Positions 16,834-25,804 of a DNA stretch of 64,000 nucleotides are shown here, piece after piece; position 1 is the first letter of the stretch, and each line of letters begins with the position of its first letter. Position numbers and translations under genes: made by a program. This DNA comes from JBJFCE01 sp964437825 (GTDB lineage: Bacteria > Bacillota > Clostridia > Lachnospirales > Lachnospiraceae). The stretch is from positions 1 through 64,000 of the forward strand of contig CAYTIH010000008.1 in assembly GCA_964437825.1 (NCBI GenBank). Reading direction: 5' to 3'. The notes under the pieces are model-generated. The model did not search any database and had not been told where the DNA came from. It worked only from the letters and a program-made list of their open reading frames with translations.

Positions 16834-17103
16834 TTATCTTATATAAATCGTAAAGTCAGACCACAGACTCACCATGAATCCCGACATATTCTTTAACATC
16901 CAATGTCCCAGAAGCATCATCGTCAGAAATACACTCAAGATCTTGGGTACATAGGTAAGTGTCTGTTCCTGGATGGACGTAACCGTCTGGAAAATGCTGA
17001 CAATCAATCCTACCGCCAGGGATACCAACAAAATCGGCGCCGCTGTCTTAATAATTGTAAATAATGCATCTCTGCTGATCATGATTACGTCTTCTGCTGT
17101 CAT
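16834..17103 (-). CDS. fliQ: Flagellar export protein FliQ
   Basis: An 89-residue protein with two membrane helices, the usual FliQ size and shape. It starts MTAEDVIMISRDALFTIIKT and contains the conserved QTVTSIQEQTLTYVPKI loop between the helices. It surrounds the FliP-FliR core of the export channel. It lies 10 bases after fliP with an AGGAGG site before the ATG. Confidence 0.95.
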   Translation of the reverse strand: MTAEDVIMISRDALFTIIKTAAPILLVSLAVGLIVSIFQTVTSIQEQTLTYVPKILSVFLTMMLLGHWMLKNMSGFMVSLWSDFTIYIR

Positions 17104-17113
17104 CCGCTGCCTC

Positions 17114-17998
17114 CTACATAAATGAACGTACCAAATTACCGATAATCAGATTCCAGCCGTCCGCCAAAACAAAGAGCAGAATCTTAAACGGCATTGAAAT
17201 CGTGGTAGGCGGAAGCATCATCATTCCCATTCCCATCAGGGTCGATGCCACCACCATATCTATGACAATAAACGGAATGTATATCATAAATCCAATGATA
17301 AAGGCTGTCCTGAGCTCACTGACAATAAAGCTCGGAATCAGAATATAAGTGGGTACCTCCTCCCGTGCATCCTCCGCCGATGCATCCCATTCCAATCCCG
17401 CGATCTGCATAAACATGCTGACATCCTTTTTCTGCGTCTGCCCGTACATGAATTCCCGAAGCGGTACCAGCCCGGTTTCAATTGCTTCTTCCTGTGTAAT
17501 CTCGCCCGCGTCAAAAGGCACGATTGCCTCCTGATAGATCGTATTGATCGTGGGACTCATAATGAAAAATGTCAGAAACAAAGTTAACCCAATCAGCACC
17601 TGGTTTGGCGGCGCTGTTTGGGTGTTCAGTGCGGCTCTTGTAAAATGCAGAACGATCAGGATTCTGGTAAAAGAGGTCAGACAGATGATTAGCATCGGTG
17701 CAACCGCTATCGCCGTCAAAATAAGCAGAATACGGAGTGTTCCTGATATCGTTCCGTTATTCGATGTATAAGTAACAGTAAAATTGTCCGCTATATTCAA
17801 TTCTTTTAAATCTTCCGGTGACTGCGCAGTTCCGGGTTCATCTATGTATGTCTGCGTATCCGTTTCACCGGTTAAATAACTGTCCACGCTGCCAAGAGCG
17901 TTTGAAGTAAAACCGGCAGCCATAAACAATATGCCCACCGTAACCAGTAGGCATATTACGCGAACAATCCTTTTTTCAGAAAAAAAACTATTCTTCAT
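17114..17998 (-). CDS. fliP: Flagellar export protein FliP
   Basis: A 294-residue protein with an N-terminal signal-like helix (about 10-32), an extracytoplasmic segment rich in Thr/Asp (about 35-75), then the conserved FliP core: SFTRILIVLHFTRAALNTQTAPPNQVLIGL and MGMMMLPPTTISMPFKILLFV. FliP forms the core ring of the export channel. The N-terminal segment is somewhat longer than in enteric FliP, as is usual in Clostridia. The ATG is 1 base after the fliO stop. Confidence 0.96.
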   Translation of the reverse strand: MKNSFFSEKRIVRVICLLVTVGILFMAAGFTSNALGSVDSYLTGETDTQTYIDEPGTAQSPEDLKELNIADNFTVTYTSNNGTISGTLRILLILTAIAVAPMLIICLTSFTRILIVLHFTRAALNTQTAPPNQVLIGLTLFLTFFIMSPTINTIYQEAIVPFDAGEITQEEAIETGLVPLREFMYGQTQKKDVSMFMQIAGLEWDASAEDAREEVPTYILIPSFIVSELRTAFIIGFMIYIPFIVIDMVVASTLMGMGMMMLPPTTISMPFKILLFVLADGWNLIIGNLVRSFM

Positions 17999-17999
17999 C

Positions 18000-18353
18000 T
18001 TATTTATTTTCTCTCAGGTGCTTTGCTTTATTCAAGAAATCCTTAAATGCCGGCATCTGCGCCGTTTTCCCCTCCGGCAGCTTCAGATCCTCCGGATTAA
18101 TCTCGGAGAGCATATGGATTTCATCCTTACCAATGCCGACAGCAAGATACTTTTCACCTATTTTGATAACCTGTATATATTTTCCGGTTGTAATCTTATA
18201 AGTCTCAATTACTTCGATATTGCGGCCAAGGCCCTTACCTTTCTGATAACCTGCAACGAATCTGGTTGTAAGGTAAGTCAGCGCAAGAACCGCAACAAAT
18301 ACAAACAGTACTGTCATCAGATCAAAAAAGGAATCCAGTGTGCTTAAGAGCAT
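18000..18353 (-). CDS. fliO: Flagellar biosynthesis protein FliO
   Basis: A 117-residue protein with one membrane helix (about 8-28) and a cytosolic FliO/FliZ domain (KGLGRNIEVIETYKITTGKYIQVIKIGEKYLAVGIG). FliO helps assemble FliP rings. It starts one base after the cheY stop and ends one base before fliP. It is small and weakly conserved, so the call rests on both the domain pattern and position. Confidence 0.88.
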   Translation of the reverse strand: MLLSTLDSFFDLMTVLFVFVAVLALTYLTTRFVAGYQKGKGLGRNIEVIETYKITTGKYIQVIKIGEKYLAVGIGKDEIHMLSEINPEDLKLPEGKTAQMPAFKDFLNKAKHLRENK

Positions 18354-18354
18354 A

Positions 18355-18717
18355 TTATCCTACTACTTTCTTTACGGCTTCCAGTACGCGGTCTGCCTGA
18401 AAAGGCTTTACAATAAAGTCTTTTGCACCGGCCTGAATAGATTCAATTACCATTGCCTGCTGTCCCATTGCAGAACACATAATTACGGTTGCAGAGCTGT
18501 CGCACTCCTTAATCTTCTTAAGTGCCTGAATACCGTCCATCTCCGGCATAGTAATATCCATCAGTACAAGATCCGGCTTGAGTTCGTTATACTTTTCAAC
18601 GCCCTTTGCACCGTTCTCTGCCTCACCGACCACATTGTATCCGTTTTTTGTCAGGATATCTTTGATCATCATCCTCATAAATGCTGCATCATCACAGATT
18701 AAAATGTTTTTTGCCAT
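18355..18717 (-). CDS. cheY: Chemotaxis response regulator CheY
   Basis: A 120-residue single receiver domain. The acidic pair D9-D10, the phospho-acceptor D54 (LVLMDITMPEMDG), the switch Ser/Thr near 82-83 and Lys near 104 (IVKPF) are all present. CheY-P binds FliM and FliY to control rotation. It lies between fliY and fliO, the usual place in Firmicutes, with AGGAG before the ATG. Confidence 0.96.
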   Translation of the reverse strand: MAKNILICDDAAFMRMMIKDILTKNGYNVVGEAENGAKGVEKYNELKPDLVLMDITMPEMDGIQALKKIKECDSSATVIMCSAMGQQAMVIESIQAGAKDFIVKPFQADRVLEAVKKVVG

Positions 18718-18738
18718 TTTTTCTTTCTCCTATCTACA

Positions 18739-20004
18739 CTATTTGATAATCTCAGTAACTCGAATACCAAAGCTTTCTTCAATTACAACGACCTCGCCTT
18801 TTGCAACGAACTTTCCGTTTACCAGAACATCAATAGGTTCACCGGCGATTTTATCAAGCTCAATAATGGTTCCCGGTGCAAATTCCAGAATTTCCGAAAT
18901 GGATTTACTGGTTCTTCCAAGCTCCACGGTAACTTCCAAAGGAACATCCTTAATCAATCCGATGTTCTCCTGACTTACCATATTCCCGACATCATTCGAA
19001 AATGACTGGAATTGAGCCGGCTGAACATTTATATTCTGCATCTGCATAGCCGGATGTCCCATCATAGCGTTCATACCCATTTGATTCATGCCCATCTGGT
19101 TCATGGCCATTTGGTTCATTCCCATCATAGGATTCATACCCATTTGGTTCATGGCCATCTGGTTCATTCCGCTCATATCCTGTCCGGCATATCCCGTATT
19201 TGCTGCGGGCTGGGACTGTAAATTCGGAGTACTTGTATCAGCCTTTGTCTCCTCCGGCGCTGTGTTACTGTCGCCTCCGATCTGTGAACTAATAAAGGTT
19301 TCGTAAAGTGATTTTGCGAAATCTATCGGATACAGCTGCATAATCGTGCTGTCTACCAAATCATCGATCTGCATTCTGAATGATATTTTTACAAAGGTGC
19401 CTTCCAAAAAGTTTGACAATTCTCCCTTTGTTTTCATTTCATTTAAATCTATCAGCGTCGCCTCCGGCGGACTGATATCAATTTTCTTGCCAAGCATGGA
19501 GGAGAGTGACGTTGCCGAAGATCCCATCATCTGGTTCATGGCCTCAGAGATAGCGCTCAAATGCAATTCTCCGAGTTCTCCGTCCGTATTGGTACCGTCA
19601 CCGCCCATCATTAAATCGGTGATAACCTTAACATCATGTTCCTTTAATACCAGTATATTGCTTCCATCGAGTCCCACAGTGTAACGAATATAAATAAATA
19701 CGCACGGACGCTGATAATCACCTACTACGTCATCCCAGTTTGCTAATGTTACAACAGGTGTGGTAATATTTACTTTTCTGTTTACCAAGGAATACAGTGT
19801 CGTTGCTGAGGTACCCATGCTGATATTGGCAACTTCACCAATGGCATCTTTCTCTATGTCAGTCAACAGACTTTCATCAATCTCCTGAGATCCCGAGCTG
19901 CTGTCGGAAACCGCATCTGCAGTCTGCGCAGCATCTGCACTGTCAGTATTTGCCACTCCGTTTAACAGTGCATTAATCTCATCCTGAGATAGCATTCCAT
20001 CCAT
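18739..20004 (-). CDS. fliY: Flagellar switch protein FliY (FliN-type, with CheC-like domain)
   Basis: A 421-residue Firmicutes-type switch protein. The N-terminal peptide MDGMLSQDEINALLNG resembles the CheY-P binding peptide. A CheC-like phosphatase domain (about 45-245) contains IGEVANISMGTSATTLYSLV and ISEAMNQMMGSSATSL, which keep the helix pattern of CheC sites. A linker includes an unusual Met/Asn/Gln/Gly-rich repeat (about 275-320). The C-terminal FliN domain (about 340-421) has LEVTVELGRTSKSISEILEF. It forms the switch with FliM and FliG and may dephosphorylate CheY-P. AGGAGG precedes the ATG; 4 bases separate it from fliM. Confidence 0.95.
   Translation of the reverse strand: MDGMLSQDEINALLNGVANTDSADAAQTADAVSDSSSGSQEIDESLLTDIEKDAIGEVANISMGTSATTLYSLVNRKVNITTPVVTLANWDDVVGDYQRPCVFIYIRYTVGLDGSNILVLKEHDVKVITDLMMGGDGTNTDGELGELHLSAISEAMNQMMGSSATSLSSMLGKKIDISPPEATLIDLNEMKTKGELSNFLEGTFVKISFRMQIDDLVDSTIMQLYPIDFAKSLYETFISSQIGGDSNTAPEETKADTSTPNLQSQPAANTGYAGQDMSGMNQMAMNQMGMNPMMGMNQMAMNQMGMNQMGMNAMMGHPAMQMQNINVQPAQFQSFSNDVGNMVSQENIGLIKDVPLEVTVELGRTSKSISEILEFAPGTIIELDKIAGEPIDVLVNGKFVAKGEVVVIEESFGIRVTEIIK
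19072..19170. repeat. Imperfect tandem repeat coding for the Met-rich linker of FliY
   Basis: Units of about 15 bases (variants of ATGGCCATTTGGTTC) recur six or more times in this stretch; on the minus strand they code for repeated MNQM, AMNQMG and MNPM motifs. Length variation by slippage in multiples of 3 bases would keep the frame. Confidence 0.75.
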
Positions 20005-20008
20005 CTGC

Positions 20009-20989
20009 CTACTCCTCCTCTCTCAATACGGATGTAACACGAACCGCAAAATGATCTTCCTGCGATCCGGGTAAAGCCGTGAATTTTCTGATATTTCCTA
20101 CATATACATCCAACTCACTGTCCACCTTCGAATCCAGCCTGATCACATCGCCGATCTGTAAATTCAAAAAGTCATTCACAGCTACAATGCTGCGTCCCAA
20201 AACTGCTTTGATCGGAACATCCACCCTGCGGATCAATGTTTCTATATGCTCCTCAAACATCTCATCCGCTTTCTCCTGCATATTGGAGTACCAGAACTTT
20301 GTATTCAAACGATCCATGATGCTTTCCATCGTAAAATACGGAAGACATATATTCATGAATCCTTCTACATCACCAATCTTCATATTTAATGTGACAATCG
20401 CAATCATATCGGTCGGCGATATCACCTGTGCAAACTGCGGATTTGTTTCAATCCTCTCCAGAAGCGGATTAATGTCAACCACATTCTTCCATGGTTCCCG
20501 AAGCAGCTGTACGCAAATCACCATGATTTTTTCAACAATGGTCATTTCTATCTGTGAAAAATCTCTGCTCTTTGATAACGGCTCTCCCTGTCCTCCGAGC
20601 ATCCTGTCAATCATCGCATACCCCAGCGTACTTGCCAGCTCTACGATAATATTTCCGCCTAACGGCTGGAAATTTACAATTCCCAAAATAACCGGATTGG
20701 CCAATGCGTTTGTAAACTCGGAAAAAGTAACCGTTTCAGAGCTTGCCACTGTAATCTGTATGTTTTTTCTCAAATACACAGGGAGATTCGTTGACAGCAA
20801 TCTTCCGTAATGTTCAAATATAATTTCAAGAGTTCGCAGATGCTCTTTGGAAAATTTGGCAGGACGTGAGAAATCATAGTTTTTCACCTGCTTCTCAGGT
20901 CCTTCCTTGACCTCATCCACATCGAGTTCTCCGGAACTTAAAGCCTGCAATAGACTGTCTATCTCATTTTGGGATAAGACCTCGCCCAC
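20009..20989 (-). CDS. fliM: Flagellar switch protein FliM
   Basis: A 326-residue switch protein. The N-terminal CheY-P binding peptide is clear (LSQNEIDSLLQAL), followed by the middle domain (about 45-235, with EIIFEHYGRLLSTNLPVYLR) and a C-terminal SpoA/FliN-like domain (about 255-326). GTG start at 20989 with AGGAGG upstream; the resulting N-terminus MGEVLSQNEID fits the family. It follows fliL and overlaps nothing. Confidence 0.96.
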   Translation of the reverse strand: MGEVLSQNEIDSLLQALSSGELDVDEVKEGPEKQVKNYDFSRPAKFSKEHLRTLEIIFEHYGRLLSTNLPVYLRKNIQITVASSETVTFSEFTNALANPVILGIVNFQPLGGNIIVELASTLGYAMIDRMLGGQGEPLSKSRDFSQIEMTIVEKIMVICVQLLREPWKNVVDINPLLERIETNPQFAQVISPTDMIAIVTLNMKIGDVEGFMNICLPYFTMESIMDRLNTKFWYSNMQEKADEMFEEHIETLIRRVDVPIKAVLGRSIVAVNDFLNLQIGDVIRLDSKVDSELDVYVGNIRKFTALPGSQEDHFAVRVTSVLREEE

Positions 20990-21034
20990 AGCGGCTCACC
21001 TCCTTACATCTGAAATGTCTTTACATCCGCAGAT

Positions 21035-21559
21035 TTATGAATATAAGGGATCGCTGAAGGTTACATTAAAGATAAAATCCGAATCATACATATCCTGCAA
21101 TCTCTCCAAAATTTCCTGACAAAGTGCTCCCTGATTTGCTTTACAGTATTCCAGCGTATATTGACTAATGACGGAGTTGATTTCACTCTTAATCAGACTT
21201 TCCTTGCCTTCCATTGCTTCCGCTGATCCGTAAGTCTTATAATCCTTATGCTTCATATTCAAGGATAAAGAAACCGTTACGATAAAATAATGATCCTTTC
21301 CGTCTTCACCGGTTGCAAGCGGAATCGTCATTGCCTCGGAAATCACATATACATCCGTATTCTTGATCGATACTTCTTCCGCAGTATCATCACCCATTGT
21401 ACCCGTATTCAGTTCCATGTCCACGGCTGCAGCAATCTTTCCGACCAGTTTTGCGGTTTTGTTGGACTGGTTTAACACAGAGAACATCATGATGCTCGTC
21501 ATGATCAAGTTCACAACCAGTAACGCCAGAATCAATATGGATAATAAATTTTTCTTCAA
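21035..21559 (-). CDS. fliL: Flagellar basal-body associated protein FliL
   Basis: A 174-residue protein with one N-terminal membrane helix (about 4-28, LLSILILALLVVNLIMTSI) and an extracytoplasmic domain ending in the typical VTFSDPLYS-like tail. FliL surrounds the stator units and supports torque. The open frame continues far into motB, but the TTG at 21557-21559 has a GGGAGG site 7 bases upstream and gives the family start MKKNLL, so I take it as the start. Annotation by longest frame would give a false 264-residue protein. Confidence 0.88.
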   Translation of the reverse strand: MKKNLLSILILALLVVNLIMTSIMMFSVLNQSNKTAKLVGKIAAAVDMELNTGTMGDDTAEEVSIKNTDVYVISEAMTIPLATGEDGKDHYFIVTVSLSLNMKHKDYKTYGSAEAMEGKESLIKSEINSVISQYTLEYCKANQGALCQEILERLQDMYDSDFIFNVTFSDPLYS

Positions 21560-21575
21560 GGTAATGCCTCCCAAT

Positions 21576-22379
21576 CTATCGTTCAGAGCCGAGTGTATTA
21601 TATATCTTGATCTCAACTCTTCGGTTTCTTGCTCTGCCTTCTTCCGTAGCATTATCAGCGACAGGAACATACTCACCGCGTCCGGAATGCTTGATCGTAG
21701 ACGGGTCCAGAGTTGTCGTTTCCATGAAATACTGGAATACCGACAAAGCCCTCGCACTCGATAGCTCGTCATTGTTTGCGAACATGCTGTTATGTATCGG
21801 TACGTTGTCCGTATGACCTTCAATCTCAATCAAGCTGTCGGAATAAGTTTGAAGGATCTCACCGAGTTTATCCAATGTGGGATAAATTTCCGCTTTCAGC
21901 TGTGCGCTTCCCGAATCAAAGAGAATCGCGCCCTTCATAGTCAATAATACATATTGAGACGTAAAATCAATATCAATTTCCTTGTTCAGGTCCATTTCTT
22001 CTATCATTTCCTGAATTTCTTCGGCCATCTGCTCCGACTCCTGAAGTCCTTCTTTCTCCATCTGCGTATATAGCGATTCCGTATCCGGATCCTCCACTTC
22101 TTCCGCCTGGCCGGTACTATTGATATATTCCGATAATTCATTAAGCTGACTGACTCCGTTGCTGATCAGGATGCCGTCTCCGATCGCCGAAGCGCCGCCG
22201 TCGAACACACTAATCGTATTGTTAAAAGCCGCAACTATTTCTTCCCACTTATTCGCGTCAATCTCGGACATGGAGAACAAAAGCACGAAAAAGCAAAGAA
22301 GCAAATTCATCAGATCCCCGAAGGTCGTTTGCCACGCCGGCGCACCTTTCGGCGGTTCATCTTCCTTGCGTTTAGCCAT
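21576..22379 (-). CDS. motB: Stator protein MotB
   Basis: A 267-residue stator component that anchors MotA to peptidoglycan. The membrane helix (about 22-42) carries the proton/sodium-binding Asp, D22, in TTFGDLMNLLLCFF. A plug/linker region follows, then an OmpA-like peptidoglycan-binding domain (about 140-267) with IEGHTDNVPIHNSMFANNDELSSARA. I chose ATG at 22377-22379, which overlaps the motA stop by 8 bases (ATGGCTAA); the longer frame start is within motA. Confidence 0.95.
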   Translation of the reverse strand: MAKRKEDEPPKGAPAWQTTFGDLMNLLLCFFVLLFSMSEIDANKWEEIVAAFNNTISVFDGGASAIGDGILISNGVSQLNELSEYINSTGQAEEVEDPDTESLYTQMEKEGLQESEQMAEEIQEMIEEMDLNKEIDIDFTSQYVLLTMKGAILFDSGSAQLKAEIYPTLDKLGEILQTYSDSLIEIEGHTDNVPIHNSMFANNDELSSARALSVFQYFMETTTLDPSTIKHSGRGEYVPVADNATEEGRARNRRVEIKIYNTLGSER

Positions 22380-23181
22380 TCTCCTCACCGCCTTCATCAG
22401 CCGTGTCAGCACGATCCTTCGGAGCCAGGAACGACTTCAGTTTTTCTTCAATAACGCGCGGATTTTCACCGGCCTGAATCGAAAGAAGACCTTCAATCAT
22501 AATCTCCTTTACCGTCATTTCGGCCTCATGGTTCACCTTCAATTTGCTCGCAACCGGTATACAGATCCAGTTAGCAAGCAGGGAGCCGTACAAAGTTGTT
22601 AATAGCGCAACGGACATGGCAGGTCCGATCGCAGAAGGATCATCCATATTCTGAAGCATGTTGATCAGTCCGACCAGCGTACCGATCATACCCCAGGCAG
22701 GACCCATCGAACCGACATCCTCCCAGAACTTAATATTCTTTTTATGTCTTCCTTCCACGCTGACGATTTCCGTTTCCATAATGGCACGTACCAGTTCGGG
22801 ATCCGTACCGTCTACAATCAGCAGAATTCCCTTTTTCATAAATTCATCGTCAAGGTCACCCGCTGTTTCTTCCAACGAAAGAAGACCTTCCTTACGTGCC
22901 ACGTTGGAAAGATCTATAATTTTCGTTATAATTTCAGAAACATTAACGGAAGTGTTTTTCAGTATCAAACCAAAGCTCTTGAATCCATTTAAGTAATCCT
23001 TTAAGGTATTTGCCGCCAAAACACAGCAAAACGAGCCGCCCAAAGTAATCAAAACCGACTGAAAATCAACAAAGTTGTTTACCAAACCGGAAACTCCGGC
23101 CCCGGATATAATTGCCCACAGGACAAGCACAATACAGACAACCAGTCCAATCAAAGATGCTATATCCACAATATCCACCAT
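22372..23181 (-). CDS. motA: Stator protein MotA
   Basis: A 269-residue membrane protein with four helices and the MotA cytoplasmic loop. Conserved parts include the Pro in WGMIGTLVGLINMLQNMDDPSAIGPAMSVALLTTLYG and the loop charges in EGLLSLEE. It forms the ion channel of the motor with MotB. The binding site before ATG at 23181 is poor; translation may be coupled to flbD, which ends 11 bases upstream. Confidence 0.95.
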   Translation of the reverse strand: MVDIVDIASLIGLVVCIVLVLWAIISGAGVSGLVNNFVDFQSVLITLGGSFCCVLAANTLKDYLNGFKSFGLILKNTSVNVSEIITKIIDLSNVARKEGLLSLEETAGDLDDEFMKKGILLIVDGTDPELVRAIMETEIVSVEGRHKKNIKFWEDVGSMGPAWGMIGTLVGLINMLQNMDDPSAIGPAMSVALLTTLYGSLLANWICIPVASKLKVNHEAEMTVKEIMIEGLLSIQAGENPRVIEEKLKSFLAPKDRADTADEGGEENG

Positions 23182-23192
23182 TCGTTTTTGCT

Positions 23193-23378
23193 TTAGTCCG
23201 CAAAAATTTCCTTTCTGTATGATTTTACTAGATTTTTCACATCTTGTCTACTTTCTTTTACAATTATTTTGCGTCCCGTTGTCAAAGAAATAACAGTATC
23301 CGGAGTTTCCTCCACCATCTCAATCAAATCCGAATTGATCAGTACTTTGATATCATTTAATTTCGTAACTTCAATCAT
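23193..23378 (-). CDS. flbD: Flagellar protein FlbD
   Basis: A 61-residue protein of the FlbD (YlzI/SwrD-type) family: MIEVTKLNDIKVLINSDLIE followed by VEETPDTVISLTTGRKIIVKES. In Bacillus the homologue SwrD increases motor torque through the stators, consistent with its place just before motA. ATG at 23376-23378 with an AAGGGG site; upstream in-frame starts lie within the promoter region. Confidence 0.92.
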   Translation of the reverse strand: MIEVTKLNDIKVLINSDLIEMVEETPDTVISLTTGRKIIVKESRQDVKNLVKSYRKEIFAD

Positions 23379-23396
23379 ATGTATACCCCTTATCCC

Positions 23397-23425
23397 ATTA
23401 TAACACAGAACAAAGGGGGCTGCAA
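23397..23425 (-). promoter_or_regulatory. Promoter for flbD-motA-motB-fliL unit (extended -10)
   Basis: On the minus strand TTGCAG (23420-23425), 17 bases, then TATAAT (23397-23402) with TG one base upstream of the -10 box. The leader before flbD would be only about 10-15 bases plus the binding site. The arrangement is very close to the rpsB promoter in this window. It would start a second transcription unit inside the cluster. Confidence 0.6.
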
Positions 23426-23438
23426 TGAAACAGTCCCC
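23415..23438 (-). terminator. Possible weak terminator after flgE
   Basis: An 8-bp stem with one G-U pair (23415-23422 and 23431-23438), GC-rich at the base, is followed on the minus strand by TTTGTTCTG rather than a clean T run. It lies about 45 bases after the flgE stop and overlaps the -35 box of the flbD promoter. Confidence 0.4.
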
Positions 23439-23481
23439 ATCAAATATTATTGTCTGTCGCACGACTGCAGCGCCGTCATGC

Positions 23482-25275
23482 TTAGCGTTTCAGATTAACA
23501 AGTTCTTCCAGCAGAGTATCGGAAGTTGAAATAATTCTGGAGTTTGCCTGGAAGCCTCTCTGAGTTGTAATCATATCGGTAAATTCCTGCGCCAGATCCA
23601 CATTACTCATTTCCAGCTGTCCTGCCTTCATCGAACCGCCGTCCGCTGTAATATCCACGCCGATTCCGTCGAAATCTCCGGAGTTGAGGGTTGTCTGATA
23701 CAGATTGTCTCCGACTTTCTCAAGACCCGAAGGATTGCTGAATTTCGCGGATGCAATCTGTCCCAGCAGCTTGGACATACCGTTCGTATAGGTAGCATAG
23801 ATTTCACCGTTTTCGGAAATGCTGATACCGCTTAAAGTACCAAGCTTTCTACCGGTTCCTAAACCTTTTTCCTCTCCTACGCCGCCGCAATCCGCACTTA
23901 GTGAGCAGGAGCCCCCGTTATCACTCAGCTTGGTGGTTGTCAAATCCAGCGCAATGTCTGCAAAATTACCAAGACTTGTATATGTACCGTCCTTTGTAAA
24001 TCCATCCTGGAAGTTCAGGGTCAATCCCTTCGCATCACCGTTGGCAGAAACAAATTTACCCGTATCGGTATTATATCTGATCAAGCCGCCCTGAATGGAT
24101 TTATTTGTGATGGTAATTGTGCCTGTATCGGGATCCACAGTACCTTCATTCATGGAGGTCGTAACGGAATCTCCGAATAACGCCTTCAAAGCGCCGATAT
24201 TCTCCCGAATGTCAGCATTGCTTGCCAGCATATTTTCGACATCCGTTGCAGAAATCGAGTACACGCCGTTGGTTGCAGCTCCGAAGGAATCCAAATCCAG
24301 CCCCTGGCTGTCTGCCAGTGCACCAATCAATGTATCATCCGTAACAATTGCGCCGCTGCTGTCCTTAAAGCAAAAGCTGTATCCCGACTGCTGGTCATAG
24401 GTTGCGGACATTGTATAGGTATCCGTTGTACTCGGCGTTACCGTTGTATTCGTATAACCAAAGGAAAGCGTAACCGGATTATAGCTTTCATCCACATCCG
24501 CGGTAGTAGCAGCGCCAAGGTTTACGATCTGATCCAGATCTACGCCATAATAATCCGTAATGGAATCGCCGTTGTTGTCCAGAACATCGTCCAGCTCCAT
24601 GTAAAACTCACCGTCATTCGAAGTAGCATGCAGGCTGAGCTTTGCCGTATAGCTGTAACCCAAATTATCATAAAAGCTCAGGTTTATAACTTTGCCCGAG
24701 GATGAACTGATATTCGTATCATTTTTATCCACAATACCGCTCACATATGCCTTTGTGGTATATTCCGGATCATAAGTCTGATTTTCCGTGCTCATAATCC
24801 GAAGCGCCGTTACCGTATCCTGCTTGATCTTACCGGTAGTCTCATCCACCTGCCAGCCCATAACATTATATCCGTTGGACGTCATAGCCAGATTTCCGGC
24901 CGCATCCACGTAGAAAGAACCGTCGCGGGTAAAATAGTTGGTACTGCCGTCGCTTACGACAAAGAAATTGTCGCCGCTGATACGTAAATCAAACGGATCG
25001 CTGGTTGTCTGCGCAGAGCCCGCGGAAGTAATCGCCGTACTGATTGCTCCGCTGACAACGCCAAGACCGATCTGTTTTGCGTTAATACCGGCCGTACCGG
25101 TTACCGCATTCGGCGCGGAAGCGCTTGCCGTAGTCTGATACATCAGTTCGCTGAATGTAATAGACATTGATTTATATGCCGTCGTATTGACGTTTGCAAT
25201 ATTGTTACCGATAACGTCCATTTTTGTCTGGTGTGTTTTCAATCCTGATACGCCAGACCATAATGATCTCATCAT
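23482..25275 (-). CDS. flgE: Flagellar hook protein FlgE
   Basis: A 597-residue hook protein, the subunit of the flexible joint. The N-terminal rod-hook motif MRSLWSGVSGLKTHQTKMDVIGNNIANVNTTAYK and the C-terminal coiled segment ending in TTQRGFQANSRIISTSDTLLEELVNL are typical. The middle is Thr/Ser/Asp-rich and longer than in enteric FlgE (about 400 residues), which is common in Firmicutes and probably surface-exposed. ATG at 25275 or at 25272 (MM start); AGGAGG precedes both. Confidence 0.95.
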   Translation of the reverse strand: MMRSLWSGVSGLKTHQTKMDVIGNNIANVNTTAYKSMSITFSELMYQTTASASAPNAVTGTAGINAKQIGLGVVSGAISTAITSAGSAQTTSDPFDLRISGDNFFVVSDGSTNYFTRDGSFYVDAAGNLAMTSNGYNVMGWQVDETTGKIKQDTVTALRIMSTENQTYDPEYTTKAYVSGIVDKNDTNISSSSGKVINLSFYDNLGYSYTAKLSLHATSNDGEFYMELDDVLDNNGDSITDYYGVDLDQIVNLGAATTADVDESYNPVTLSFGYTNTTVTPSTTDTYTMSATYDQQSGYSFCFKDSSGAIVTDDTLIGALADSQGLDLDSFGAATNGVYSISATDVENMLASNADIRENIGALKALFGDSVTTSMNEGTVDPDTGTITITNKSIQGGLIRYNTDTGKFVSANGDAKGLTLNFQDGFTKDGTYTSLGNFADIALDLTTTKLSDNGGSCSLSADCGGVGEEKGLGTGRKLGTLSGISISENGEIYATYTNGMSKLLGQIASAKFSNPSGLEKVGDNLYQTTLNSGDFDGIGVDITADGGSMKAGQLEMSNVDLAQEFTDMITTQRGFQANSRIISTSDTLLEELVNLKR

Positions 25276-25352
25276 AATGAATGACCTCCTGATTCAAAGA
25301 GCCGCATTTGTTCCGTCTGTCAGTCGGGAACAATAACCTCCGTAAGGTCCGG

Positions 25353-25760
25353 TTATATAATTACGGCTCCGTCAATATTTGTAAATATGTTTTCCTGCGT
25401 CTGTGTTTGATCCATTGCAGTAATGACTGTGCTGCTTGGCACATTTACAATGAACGCCAGACCATCCACAAGCACAAGTGAATCCTGAATTCCTTTCAGA
25501 TCCGCTTTTTTCGCCCCGTCGCTCAAACGCTCCAGCTGGCTCTGCGTTAATTCAATATTTCTTTCCGCCAGTCTGTTTGCAGCATGCTTGGAAAACTTAA
25601 GCCCGGAGTTTTCGTCCACGGCCGTTTCTGACTGCTGTCTCAAAATATCCCGAAAAGATACTCCCTGCTGCGTCCGGCTCTGTATAGGTGCTTTTTTCTG
25701 GTTCAGGTACTGGTCCTGTACCTGCAGGCTCGAAAGGAATTGATTCTGATTAATCTGCAT
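25353..25760 (-). CDS. Flagellar operon protein, TIGR02530 type
   Basis: A 135-residue protein of the family found between flgD and flgE in Firmicutes and spirochaete clusters. The central conserved motif is GLKFSKHAANRLAERNIELTQ, followed by LVLVDGLAFIVNV and a final NIFTNIDGAVI. Its function is not firmly known; a hook assembly role is assumed from position. ATG at 25760 with GGAGG upstream. Confidence 0.88.
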   Translation of the reverse strand: MQINQNQFLSSLQVQDQYLNQKKAPIQSRTQQGVSFRDILRQQSETAVDENSGLKFSKHAANRLAERNIELTQSQLERLSDGAKKADLKGIQDSLVLVDGLAFIVNVPSSTVITAMDQTQTQENIFTNIDGAVII

Positions 25761-25804
25761 CTAAATCCCTCCTCCATGAGATATTTCCCGATCTTCCTGA
25801 TCTG

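Noticed and set aside
21560..21829. N-terminal extension of the FliL frame
   Set aside because: It overlaps motB in another frame and adds 90 basic residues unlike FliL; the TTG with GGGAGG fits better.
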